Of a stretch of DNA of 64,000 bases, positions 23,360-34,448 are shown piece by piece. The DNA lies in the NCBI GenBank assembly GCA_010356995.1, contig ML996688.1, forward strand, positions 1,332,350 through 1,396,349, in the 5' to 3' direction. Position numbers and translations under genes: made by a program. The notes under the pieces are model-generated. The model had not been told where the DNA came from, made no database searches, and saw only the letters and a program-made list of their open reading frames with translations. This DNA comes from Trichodelitschia bisporula. Taxonomy: Eukaryota; Ascomycota; Dothideomycetes; Phaeotrichales; Phaeotrichaceae. How positions within the stretch are numbered: the stretch's first letter is position 1; every line of letters begins with the position of its first letter.

Positions 23360-24815
23360 CTATCTGGCTTCATCACGCTGCTTCAAAACCTTATCAATCT
23401 CTTCTGCAGCATCCCAGTGATACAACTCCTGGTTCACGTCTCCGAATATCTTCTTCCCTGGGCAATTCCGTTAGCATTTCCTCAACGTGAAAAATGCGAA
23501 GGTACATACCAATAGACGGGAACTTGATGATCATCCAGAAGAAGAAATAGCCTATCATCTCTTCGATAAGCCCCTGGTCTCCCTTCCTCGCTGACAGCTG
23601 CTTCGTTCTATCGGCAATATTCCTGACTCTTGGGCCTCTTACTTCGTAGTAGGTCTTGCTGGCCAAGTTGATTGCTTCCCGCACCGAAAGCTCCCCTTCT
23701 CCCCCGGTTTCACCACTCTGACCAAGGTAGAGTTTGAGTAGTAGTACCAGAGTCGTTGCGTCTTCCAGAGCCTGGCTACTCCCTTGTCCAGATGTTGGAT
23801 TAAGCGCATGCGCCGCATCGCCCACAAGCAGCAGGCCATCCTGGCCCCAGTGTGGTAGTGGCGGGGTCGTCCATACTGGGTATATGGATTCGACGTCGCA
23901 CTTGTTGATGATCTCTTGAATGATAGGGTCCTTCCACTTGCTATGTCGCTGCTTAAGCTGCGCTCGCATATCCTCCACTGAGATGCGTGTCTCCTCGGGT
24001 ACTTGGGCAGCCTCGCACGTTGACCACCACATGAGGCTTGTCGGTGATGTAGGGCTATAGCCAAAGAAACCGTTCGCCCCAAAGGTAAATACCATGGACT
24101 TCTCTTCAAGAAGCGCAGCTGGGGGAGTGTAGTCGACGAAACCTCCCACGCCGATCTGGTTCCTGCACACATATTAACTGAAGTCCAAAACGAGAGCGAA
24201 AACATACTCATAGACAATGGGATATTGCGCCTGATCCACCTCTCCAAATACCCCCTTTTTAACTACACTCCTCACCCCGTCCGCTCCAATCACTAAATCC
24301 GCCTCTTCCTCTTCCCCATCGACAAACCTCACCACCGGCTTCCCCGCTTCTCCTATCTTAACTTCAAGCACAGCGCGATACTGGATGACATCCTTCCCCG
24401 CCGCATCCCGCAAGCATTCCCATAACCCATGACGGCTACTCGCAACGCACCACTCCTGCGGATTGCGCTTATCGCCAGTAGGCGACAATCCAAGGCGCCA
24501 TCCACGTGCTGCGCGGAAGCAAAAGTTTTCGCACACATATCCTTGCGCGACAACGGCGTCGTACAGTTGTTGATCAAGGGTTCGCAGCGCACGCATGCCA
24601 TTAGCGGAGATACCTAAACCACCACCCACAATGGCTGTCGACGATGAGAGCTCGCCGAAGCTTGAAGCCGTGGCCTCGCTGGTGTCGGTGGTGGCGTGCG
24701 GGTGGTGACGTTCATAGATTGTGATTCGGGACGAGAGGGAGGCGGGGAGGTGCTTTTGGAGAAGAAGATAGGTCGAGAGGCCGGAGACGCCGCCACCGAC
24801 GATGATGATGTTCAT
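23360..24815 (-). CDS. FAD-dependent monooxygenase (PF01494 type)
   Basis: Predicted 452-aa class A flavoprotein hydroxylase. Exons are 24815-24208, 24162-23510 and 23457-23360. The FAD-binding GxGxxG motif is at the N-terminus (MNIIIVGGGVSGLS), the DG motif is ADLVIGADGVRSVV, and the second FAD motif is LLLVGDAAHALNPTSGQGSS. Both introns are short (45 and 52 nt); the last has GTATGT, GCTAACG and CAG. Reading through it would give an unrelated tail, whereas splicing gives KKIFGDVNQELYHWD, as in relatives. There is no signal peptide or membrane anchor. Family members hydroxylate aromatic or polyketide substrates, including salicylate-hydroxylase-like enzymes, but the substrate cannot be read from sequence and no biosynthetic genes adjoin. 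Confidence 0.9.
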
Positions 24816-25482
24816 GGTTTGATGGGCTTCGAAAAACTGAGACGATGAGACCGACGTAAGGCAGACTGAAGTGCGTAGGAGATGGCATCAGCCATTGTAT
24901 GCTATCCAAAAGTGCTGCCTAATCAGCCACAGCATCTTCCTTCGTATTCGGTACTTTTACGCACGCTGCATATTGGTCCTTCAGCTGGCCGAGACTAATA
25001 GAGAGCACTCCCTTGACAAGCTGTCATTTCAAGGGGGATAGGGCGGTGGTGCAGGGCTGCAGCATAATATTCTTCCTCATTGGCCGTTCCAGAATCTTTG
25101 CTGCATTCCTAGTAGCAAATCGTCAGGAATTTGCCGGTCTGATGCCACGAGAAGCCGAAGGAATCGATCAAGCATGGCAGTTACGAGTAGGTGAGGTTGC
25201 GAAGTAAAACGCTAATACACATAGATTTTGCGAGAACAAAGCCCAAATGTTATGCATATGCGTCATGTACCAAGCACTTCTGTGCCGCAGCAAGATGTTC
25301 TGATGTACATGGCCTCCAGCCATTCGTTAGGCAGGAGAAAAACGAGCGCCGCGAATGGTAACCTCCTATGATCAGAGGATACCTCTGTAATGCAGTAACT
25401 TTCCCCTTTGTTATACACTTTACCAGCCAACGCCCCCGAAACACCCTGGTATGGAGCTAATTCGAATTTCCGACTCCCATAA
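24816..25482. other. intergenic, monooxygenase promoter side
   Basis: 667 bp between the monooxygenase start (-) and the HMG-CoA reductase stop (-). It holds the monooxygenase promoter and the HMG-CoA reductase 3' untranslated region. No gene or named motif seen. Confidence 0.45.
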
Positions 25483-28400
25483 TCAATTCTTCAGCTCCGT
25501 GTTCATCATCGCCAGACCGCTGGGGGGTGCAGGAGTGGCAGTCCGACTTGGAGCCGCGCTGCGATTGTGGCTCATGTGGGCCTTAACGAGATGGCCCGCA
25601 GCAAGTGCCGCGCACAAACTAAGCTCTCCGGCAAGAGTGGCAGCGGCAATGACGCGTGCAAGCTGTCGAGCGTTTTCACCTGGGCTTGTTTGGTGCGCAC
25701 CACGAACACCAAGGAGGTCAAGCATGGCGGCCTGCGGCTCAAGGATTGTACCGCCACCGATAGTGCCAACTTCGATGCTAGGCATAGACACTGATGCGTG
25801 GAGATTGCCGTTCATGCTAGATGATGGTCAGAGACAACTCAAAGGCTGGGCGGGATGACCTACTTCTTCATGACTGTGATGCAGTTTGCGCTCTCGACAA
25901 CTTGTGCAGGATCTTGTCCAGTTGCCAGGAACATGGCCGCCACAATATTTGCAGCATGGGCATTGAAGCCACCAATACTGCCGGCCATGGCAGAGCCGAT
26001 CAGATTCTTGCTGATGTTCAACTCAACCAGAGCATCCACGCTGCTCTTGAGCACATCGCGAACCACATCGGCAGGAATCACGGCTTCAGCCACCACACTC
26101 TTGCCCCGGCCATCGACCCAGTTGATTGCGGCAGCTTTCTTATCGGTGCAAAAGTTTCCAGAGATCGTGATGATTGACATATCGCTGAAACCAGCTTCCG
26201 TCGCCATGACGTGGAGTGCGCGTTCAACGCCCTTAGAAATCATGTTCATTCCCATGGCGTCGCCGGTGGTAGTTTTGAACCGAATGTAGAGATTGGTGCC
26301 GGCAAGCGCAGTCTTCATGTTCTGCAACCGAGCGAAACGGCTGGTGGAGTTAAAAGCAGCCTTCATCACCTTCTGGCCCTCTTCGGAGTCGAGCCAGACC
26401 TTTGCATGGGCAGCGCGAGCAAGCGATTCAAATTGAACGCAGGGTCCACGGGTCATCCCATCTGCAGTGAGAACAGTGGTGGCACCACCTCCGAGATTGA
26501 TAGCCTTGCAGCCTCTGCTGGTGCTGGCAACCAGGACGCCTTCGGTGGTTGCCATTGGGATGAAGAAGTTGCGACCATCCATATTCAACGGACCAGCCAC
26601 ACCCAGGGGGAGCGGCAGGTATCCAACAACGTTCTCGCAGCAAGCGCCTGCGACACGTTCGTAATCATAGTTCCGATATGGAAGCTTGGAGTACTCGAGG
26701 AGTGTCGAGGTTTCACGGGTAGCATGGGTCCTGGAGACGACAGCCCGACGGATCTTGACGGCGCGGGTCATATCACCAAGAGTCTTTTCCAAGGCATAAC
26801 CTGGAATCTTGCCTCGGGTGGCCATGGCGATGAGCTCCTCATCGTTTAACTCCTTGGCACGCTTTTGCTTCAGTAAAGCCTCACACTCTTCCATAGTGCG
26901 ATTTGACTGCGCATCAGCAGTCCACGCCGGCTCGAGTTCATCTTCGGACTCAGGCAGTGGTACATGCTGTACAATGCGGGTCCTTGCTCCGGCTTCATGG
27001 GGGATCAAATTTCCGTTGGGGGGCGCCATGACTTCATTCTCCCTCGGTGGCCTCTCCGGGTAAGGCTCCTTGGTTGTCAATCGAGCAGCATTGAAAAGAT
27101 ACCCATTGAGAACCAAGCTCATCACAAGTGCGATAAAAATCCACTTGCTCAAAACTGGATCCTCAAAACTCTTCAGGAAGCTGCCAACCATGCTGGCACC
27201 CATAGCATCAAACGCATCCTCGCTGCTAGACTCCGCATAGTGGACGGACGGATATGCTAACTCGTACTTGATCGGCGGGACGACTGTCACCAGCGTCGAA
27301 CGCTTCGCTTCTTGAGCAGCGACAAGGATGGCATTCAAACCACTCCCGGCAACCTTAAAGGGATCCATTGGCGGATCTGCAAACCCCGCCAGACTAGATA
27401 AAGAAAGAGGAGTATTTTTCCGGAAAGGGATTGTGCAGAGGTTCAAAACATTGATGATGATGAAACCGGAGACCATCAACGCTTTGAACTTCGGGATACT
27501 GCTGTCGCGGAAGGCAGCACCAAAGACGGGATGCTCGGTGTTGGGATCCTTATCGGTCGTAGAGCCGGAGCCGACGCGAGGCCACTCATTTGTAGAAGCA
27601 ACATTTTCCGCGACCTTGCGGCTGATACCATCATCTTCCAGTGCTTTGCGTAACGCTACGTGACGCTTGATGCGGTTGATCTCCAACTTGATAGTTAAGA
27701 TTGCGGTGTAGAACGTGAATAGGAGCAGGCCGTCAAAGAAGAGGATCCAAGCGGCAAGGAAACAGAAAGGCCGAAGACCACCCTGGACTCCGGAAGCCGC
27801 CCCAGCGATCAGAACAGCGATTTCAATCAGATAGTCGCGCACAATCCGGCCCCCAAGCTCCTTGACGGCGGTTTGAACGGCATACTGGATAGTCGGCGGG
27901 CCGCTAGCTTCGTTGTTTGGGTTACCCTCGCGCTTTCGGTCAAGAGAATGTGCAAGCACAACCTTGGTAAGCGTGATGGGTTTCTCGAAGCCCACGACCG
28001 TGACCAAGAACGGGAGCCCCTCGGAAAGGAGAACCATGTTGATAGGCACACCTAGGCGATCAGTGACCAGCATTCCGAAGAGGAAAGCGAAGCTGGACGA
28101 AAAAAGGACAGTAGCGCCCAACCAGAAATTGGAGCCCAGTTTCCTCATCGAGATGAAGAGTGAGATGAACGTCAGGTGCATGGACAGGTAGCCCAAAACC
28201 ATCATGATGATGTCGAGCGTCTGAGCATTCTGCTAGGATTAACAACATGCATGCGCTCAAGCCGTCCTTCTCACCTTCAAAAGATCCAAAAATTTTGAGA
28301 CAGCGTCGGAAGCCCATGTCCGGACGCTCCTGGAGCCACTCCGCACCTTGGCCGCTTTCATTATCCACATCTTTTTCTCAGAAGTGTCATCCGAAGGAAC

Positions 28401-29006
28401 AGAGGCCTCGTCAAAGACGGGCATCTCCTGCGAGGCGGCCAAAAACCGAGGAAGTTCCGCATATTCCATGGACAGCGGAAGCGTGCTATCTTTAGAAACC
28501 GGTGACAGTGGGTTTGTGGACCGCGGGAGTATGTAGGCTGAGGAATTGGATGGAAACGTGACTGACTGCGGCTGAGGCGCTATTTGAGGAGAGCTTGAGA
28601 TGGAGTCCGGGAACACAAGCGTGACGAGGGCGATATGCTGGATTATAAAGTTAGTTTCTGCCGCGTAGCATCTCAGGAGACTCACACTGTCCGCTTGAAC
28701 TCCGTCCATCTCATGAGCCGTCCATTTCCAGCCATTGTCAGGACCAGCGTATAACTGCTTACTACCAACGAGCAGGGCTGAAGTGTCCACTTGCCCGGTT
28801 GCATGCGTGGAGGAAGGAGAGTCGAAAAGGGTAGTGTCAAGGAGCCCGAGGTATGTTGTGCTTGCGGCAATAGCTACCGTGAAGATGGTCCATAGAGGAT
28901 GTACGCAAGCGCGGCGTGAGAGGGACAGCAGGACAGGATTGAGCTGCCGTTCGGGCATCGACAGAGCGTCGCGGATGCGAATAGGTAGAATTGAAGCCCC
29001 AACCAT
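25483..29006 (-). CDS. HMG1: 3-hydroxy-3-methylglutaryl-CoA reductase
   Basis: Rate-limiting enzyme of the mevalonate and ergosterol pathway: HMG-CoA + 2 NADPH to mevalonate, anchored in the ER. The predicted protein has 1127 aa. Exons are 29006-28686, 28637-28275, 28229-25864 and 25816-25483. It has an N-terminal membrane region and lumenal loop (residues 1-230), then a sterol-sensing domain (from about 234, [20 protein letters not shown]), a linker, and a complete catalytic domain. Visible signatures are [26 protein letters not shown] with the catalytic Glu (about 791), [14 protein letters not shown] with Asp (about 886), the Lys in [21 protein letters not shown], and the terminal His in [13 protein letters not shown]. 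All catalytic residues appear intact. Intron 1 (48 nt) is in frame and stopless. Upstream (29007 on) no exact SREBP element was found. Confidence 0.98.
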
Positions 29007-31036
29007 GATGTCGTCTAGATGAGTGAGCTCTTGTTACCGCTGGGATAGTGGCGAGCACAGCCACTCTGGAGTATCCTCTTTTCGCTCTGCGCGTCGTTGT
29101 CCGTTCGAGTGTTGAGACTCGTGGGGATAGGCCAACTGGACAAAGAATTGACGGTTAAAGGGAATGACAGCAGTCCAGCATAAGGCAATGGCTAGTAGCG
29201 AAACTTTTTGCAAAGGGTATCAAGTCGGATCGTGGGCTCCGAAGGGACCAGTCGTTTTTTCGTGTAGCCGACGCAGGGTTGGGAAGGGGCCAAATCTAGG
29301 CGACGCCAGAACGGGAAGAAGGCGATCGGGTTGCAAGTCCAGAGGTTCAAGGCATGCGGGTGCAAACGGTCATGGTGTGTTCGGCTTCGGCTTCGGGGCT
29401 GGGGAGGTTTGAAGGGGTGAGGAAATTATTTTGCATTAATGCTGGGGCGGGAAGCTTGCGATAGGTACGGAGATAGCCAGGGAGGACGAGCGCGAAAGAA
29501 CTATGGGCCTATGAGGGAGAGGAGGAAACTAGCGGATAGGTGAAGGCCCCCGGTCAATGGATCTTCGATGTCGTAGTTGACTCCTGCACACCGCCCCACT
29601 GCTCGATAGGAGAAGAGAAGGTCACAATCAGAGCCAGACAGCAACTGATATTGCATCAGATGGAAAGAAGCCGGAGATTTTTATTCATGTTATTTTGGCA
29701 CTGCCCGCATTTTTCATTGTCCATCATTGTTTGGCTGCAATCAACTTTCTTGGGGTTGACATATAGATGACCGTGCACCCTTGCCAGTCGGGAGCCTGCA
29801 GGCCACAAGGCACAAGGTCTCAGCGAAAAAGTCATGTCCACCCCGGTTACATGACCTCTGCAAGAATTTGGTGATGGGAGGGAACATGACTTTTTTCGGA
29901 TAGCCCTTGGCTGGTGGCATGGCTCAACGCTCAGCCACGTTCAGCCACAGTCCAAATGGTTGAGACTGGGGAGGAGGCAATTGGGGGCAAAGCCCTGATC
30001 GGCTTCTTCGCCGAGCAGTATCACCACCACGGTTCAGTACCTGCTACGGTACTCCGTAAATTCTAACTTGTGCGCCTTGACCATTCGGACGGTCCAAGTT
30101 CATGTCGAACCGATTTCTACTACGGATGTACTACGGTACGTATTTACCGTATGTTCCGCCACCGTCACTTCGTCATCCGTCTATGATCCGTTCGGGAAGT
30201 GAAAAACTCTTCTTCCTGAGGAGATGGAGTCTTCGAACAAGAATACACCCTGATGGACCACTAACCCGTAGGACCACTAACGCGTACCCATACCCCAACC
30301 CGGATTTCTCGAGCTGAAGCGGGTTCATGCTGTAAGCGGGCAGAGTGTACGTCGTAAATTCCAAAGATTCACCCAAAAAAGTCGTGGCTGTCCTGTTTGG
30401 GCGTTTTTGCGGACGGGACGGCCACATAGTTTTCAGGTGGTCTTGGTCTGCCGCAGTCCATTAGGGATACCTTGGCAAACCGAACGGCTGGACAAGCCGC
30501 CCGTCGACGTCCTGTCCCACATCGAAGTACCTGGTGTACATATGTAGGACGCCCTGTGTAATTATCATTCTTCTATCAATTACAGGTTACGTCAGAAGCA
30601 TAGTCCTATGTAACACGGAACTCAGTACTGAGTTATTCCTGGGACTCCGCCAGCTTCGAATAGTTATCCATTGGTCATGTTGGCCGGCGTTTGGTGGAGA
30701 ACGGTTTCCCAGCCTCGGCAACGCCAACCCCGCGCTCTCCTCACCCTCCATCAGTCTCCATCGGTGCACAGGTCCAAGAGTACGGCTAGGAACTATTGAG
30801 CTGCTGATATGCAGCCATTAGAACCCCAGTATCTCCTATTCTTTCGCCGTGTTCGTCACGTATCTCTTTCATCAACTGCGTCTCCTTCCACCGGCCTCCT
30901 CACCTACAGCTCGCTGGTTCCGACATCGCATTCTCCCACATCCTTGTCCTTGCATCTGGGGAAGTCACGGCTTCCTTGCACCACAGCCCATACAAGAAGA
31001 AAGCGTGCGGTTCAAGGACCCGCATTCAAACGAGCA
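29007..31036. other. divergent intergenic region, HMG1 / Nudix gene
   Basis: About 2 kb between divergent genes, containing the HMG-CoA reductase promoter on the left and the Nudix gene promoter on the right. TACGGTA/TACCGTA motifs occur near 30050, 30122 and 30146. The frame of Nudix exon 1 is open upstream to an ATG at 30809, so the transcribed region may begin there. No other gene seen. Confidence 0.45.
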
Positions 31037-32126
31037 ATGAGCCAACAAGCGCCCAAGAAGAAAGAGGTTCCGGTTCCCCGGCCCAGCTCGAGGTACAGAG
31101 TCTCCATATTCAAGGCATCTTCATGTCTCACCAATGTAGCGTGCTTGTAGTATCTCCGACGAACCAAGTTCTACTGCTTCACCGCGTCAAGACGTCAACA
31201 GCATTCCCATCAGCCCATGTTTTTCCTGGCGGCAATGTTTCTGCATACCATGATGGCGTCGTGCCTCCGCCTGAGCATCCCGGCAGGCATGTGGATGGTC
31301 CTGCCTATCGGTTAGCCGCGATCAGAGAAACCTTCGAGGAGAGCGGCATTCTGCTTGCCCGGGATATCTCTGGTCGTTTGCTGGAACTCAGCGACGCCGA
31401 ACGCGAAAGTGGCAGGAAAGATATTCACCAGAGTAAAATATCTTTCCCGCAATGGCTCAGCCAAAGAAGGGGTACACCGGACACAGGTAAGTCGATCCAG
31501 GCAAAGCAAGCTCTTCTCTTACGGCAGCAGCGAGCCTGATCCCTTACACGCGCTGGGTGACTCCGACGAATGTGCCTAAGCGCTTTACGACGCAGATGTA
31601 CATATATTTTCTGCCGGTCGCTGGCTCTAGCCAGCAGCAAAACGTCGGGCCACTCCCCAGCTCCTCCGAAGCCGTAATCCCTACCCCGACGTCTGACGGT
31701 GGAATCGAACATACTGCCGCGCGCTTTCTCCCGCCTTCCACTTGGCTCGAGCTTGCGCGCTCGGGGGAAGTTATCATGTTCCCCCCGCAATTTTTCCTGC
31801 TTCATTTTATGGCACAGTTCCTAAATCTGACTGCCCCTAGCAAGTCATCCTCAGGACACTTAGAAGAGCAGCGACAGAAGCTGCGAGACTTCGTGAAGCA
31901 GCAAGAGTTTGGCGATGCTTGCATCAGCCCGGTGGCAATTGGAGGTCTGTACGGGAACGGAAGATCAGTCTTACGCTTGGATAGCCCGGGACCAGAACTG
32001 AAGGGAAGGGACCGGAAAGGGGTCAAAGATTGGGTAGTGGGTGTTGAGTTTAGAAAGGAAGGGCCGAGGAAGCTGGAAATCCAGTTAACTAAGGATGTAT
32101 TCGCAGAGAAGAGTGGCAAGTTATAG
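31037..32126 (+). CDS. NUDT19-like Nudix hydrolase
   Basis: Predicted 332-aa Nudix hydrolase. Exons are 31037-31092, 31140-31486 and 31531-32126. Splicing gives the typical start PRPSSSVLVVSPTNQVLLLHRV. The Nudix box is split by an insertion, as in NUDT19: AHVFPGGN, a variable loop with PPPEHPGRHVDG, then RLAAIRETFEESGIL with the REx2EE core. NUDT19 relatives cleave CoA and acyl-CoA, usually in peroxisomes. The C-terminus here is SGKL, which only weakly resembles a PTS1. The frame is open upstream from an ATG at 30809, adding 76 Arg/Ser-rich residues that look like a mitochondrial presequence. I chose 31037 because homologues as I recall them start near it. Substrate and location are inference. 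Confidence 0.88.
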
Positions 32127-32421
32127 TTCCAATCAATCAATATAGCTCTGGAACAATCAGTGAGCCTATTGCACCGGTGTAGTTCCTTGAAGACCTCAGC
32201 ATATGTACATGCGCACTCAGGACTTGAATACTAATCCTCCAATTATTGCCCCAGGCATCAATAAAATGCCAAGCTATGGCGGGCCCCTTCACAAGCCACA
32301 CTTCGGCAAGGAACAACAATCCCGGCGCACCCACCTGAATTTCAACTTCAACAACCACGCCTGGAATTCTTCACGTACTCATCGCCCAACCCCCACAGAC
32401 TTCCCCCATCCGACCGTCACA

Positions 32422-32729
32422 ATGGAGAACGAACGCGGTGAACTCGTCGACCTGTGAGATTCCTATGGTTTTTGCGCAAAATATGTACTAACGACAATAG
32501 CTACGTCCCCCGCAAGTGCTCGGCTACGAACCGCATCATCAAGGCCAAGGACCACGCTTCGGTTCAGATCTCAGTCGGCAAGGTCGATGAGAACGGCCGC
32601 TACACGGGGGAGAACCAGACCTACGCGTTGTGCGGCTTCGTGCGCGCCATGGGTGAGAGCGACGACGCGCTGAACCGCCTCGTACAAAAGGATGGCTTCC
32701 TCAAGAACGTGTGGTCTGCGAGCCGCTAA
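32422..32729 (+). CDS. RPS21: 40S ribosomal protein S21 (eS21)
   Basis: Small-subunit ribosomal protein of 86 aa, the family's normal length. Exons are 32422-32453 and 32501-32729. The 47-nt intron has a textbook branch site (TACTAACGAC) and splits codon 11, giving [20 protein letters not shown]. The rest ([20 protein letters not shown], then [20 protein letters not shown]) is strongly conserved. The start codon follows a CCGTCACA context, and no other ATG fits. Expected in the cytosolic ribosome near the platform. The intervening 295 bp from the Nudix stop should hold its promoter. Confidence 0.98.
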
Positions 32730-34448
32730 GGCCATACATTTGGCGTGGGCGCGCAATACGGGGCGTTAGGGAAGGGTATGCTTACCGCGCTGATAGATCG
32801 AACTTTCCGCTGATGTATCTCGCAGTTTATGTTCCTCTGGACGGCCTCTTACGAGTACCGTGGGAATGGTTGCATGAGCTATGCTGGGTGCAGTTGTATC
32901 TAGCAACGTCGGCCTGGTAGAACATGAATTGGTTCAAACACCTCACATTGCCCGGCCCTACATGTGCTTCCCATTGTCTATATCAGCGGAGAGGGCGTTG
33001 CTTGGTTCCTCGCGGAACCAGCATCCCACCAAAACTTCCTTTACTCACCTCGGTGGCCTTTCTATGGTTGAGGAAGCTAAATGACTCGCCGCGAGATGAA
33101 AGCAGGTTCCCTTTGAAAGGCCGAGGGGTCGAAGTCTCGCGTCTCGGTACAGATACGGGCGAACACATACCGCATTGACTCCACGTCATCCGCTTGTTTA
33201 TCAAAACACTGTGCGTGCTGGGCGCATACTGTAGATGTCCACTTTGGACGAAGGTGTAAGCTCAAGTCTTCCAGAAGGCACTGCATGTGTATTATTGGCT
33301 TTTTTCTCAGAATGTTTTCTCGAGCTAATGCAGCAGCGAACGTGCAGAAGCATAACCCGATTTTAATTCGGCCCTCCCACCTTGGGAGAGAAGGACCCCA
33401 GCGGCCTCGACGTGTCACTTCTTCCCAGTCTTTTTGGGCGCAAAAACGTTCAAAGCTGGGCCTATCTGACACCGTCATGCCGGACTCTGGATGGAACGAG
33501 CGCACCGATTCGCCCCGTTTGGCTCGCAGGACCGATGTCAAATTAAACCAATTGGATTTTTCTGAGCTCTTGGGTGTTACGATCTGGATATTCGCCCCCG
33601 GCCTCTTGTTGTATGAGGTGTTCGCAGAGGGCCCCGCTACCTGACCACCCCGATATCCGGTGCGACCAATCGCAGCGCGACGCCGACACCGGTCTGTGGG
33701 GGAGGCCGAGAGCAGTCAGCCGGCAGCCGCAGCTGGGTCTTTCAATCTGTTGGTCCGCACTTACATCACCCAATCACCATGCCCTATAAACCGGTAATCC
33801 TTGGTTTCCAGGATAGCCGAAGCCTGCGTTGTACAAGTTTGCCGAGTGTGCACCCGCGGGAACTTGGGCTGCCATACGGCTTCCAGGACCGGATCGCATT
33901 GCTGCCGTGTTCCCCCGCTCTTTGACACCCTTACGGCCGCGTGGAGGAGCTTTCACCGGGCTCAAGATGTCCCGTCGGTTCCACGGCATGGCGCAGTAGC
34001 TGTGTGGCTGCGGGGTGTTGCGAGTGCACACCAGCTGGGCCAATAGCCGAAGACGCTGCGTTCATCTTGCAGCATGCCTTGTCGAGGTTGCTAGGCATGC
34101 GCGGTATGTTTGACGGCCCAGGGATTCGGTCCCTTTGCCTTGGGACAGCTGAGAACGGTTGTTGGACGGGTTTGGGCTGCGCTTTGCAGGAAGCCTTTGA
34201 AAGCCCTGCATCCGTCTAGGCCTAGATGTGGATGGGTTGGGTGAGTAGTCCATATTCGGGGGGTGTGAGACAATGGGCCATGATGCCCAAATTTGCGCAT
34301 TAGAAAATGCCATGTCAGCCTCAATGCGAAAACCGGCTGACGGAGAGCGACGACCGCCATGGCAATACCATACATTGTCTCCACGGAATCGTCTCCACGG
34401 CTCTCGAAGCGACGATGCAACCGGGCAGTTGGCACCCACAATCTATGC
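32730..34448. other. intergenic, convergent 3' flanks
   Basis: About 1.7 kb between the S21 stop (+) and the Rtc1 stop (-), so both flanking genes end here. No gene seen; open frames on both strands lack domains. Confidence 0.45.

Noticed and set aside
26211-26849. 212-codon plus-strand frame opposite HMG-CoA reductase
   Set aside because: Shadow frame of a strongly conserved catalytic exon; no domain of its own.
29350-30030. Sterol regulatory element candidates upstream of HMG-CoA reductase
   Set aside because: Only partial matches (TCACCCC on the minus strand near 29415 and ATCACCACCAC near 30020); neither fits the SrbA consensus.
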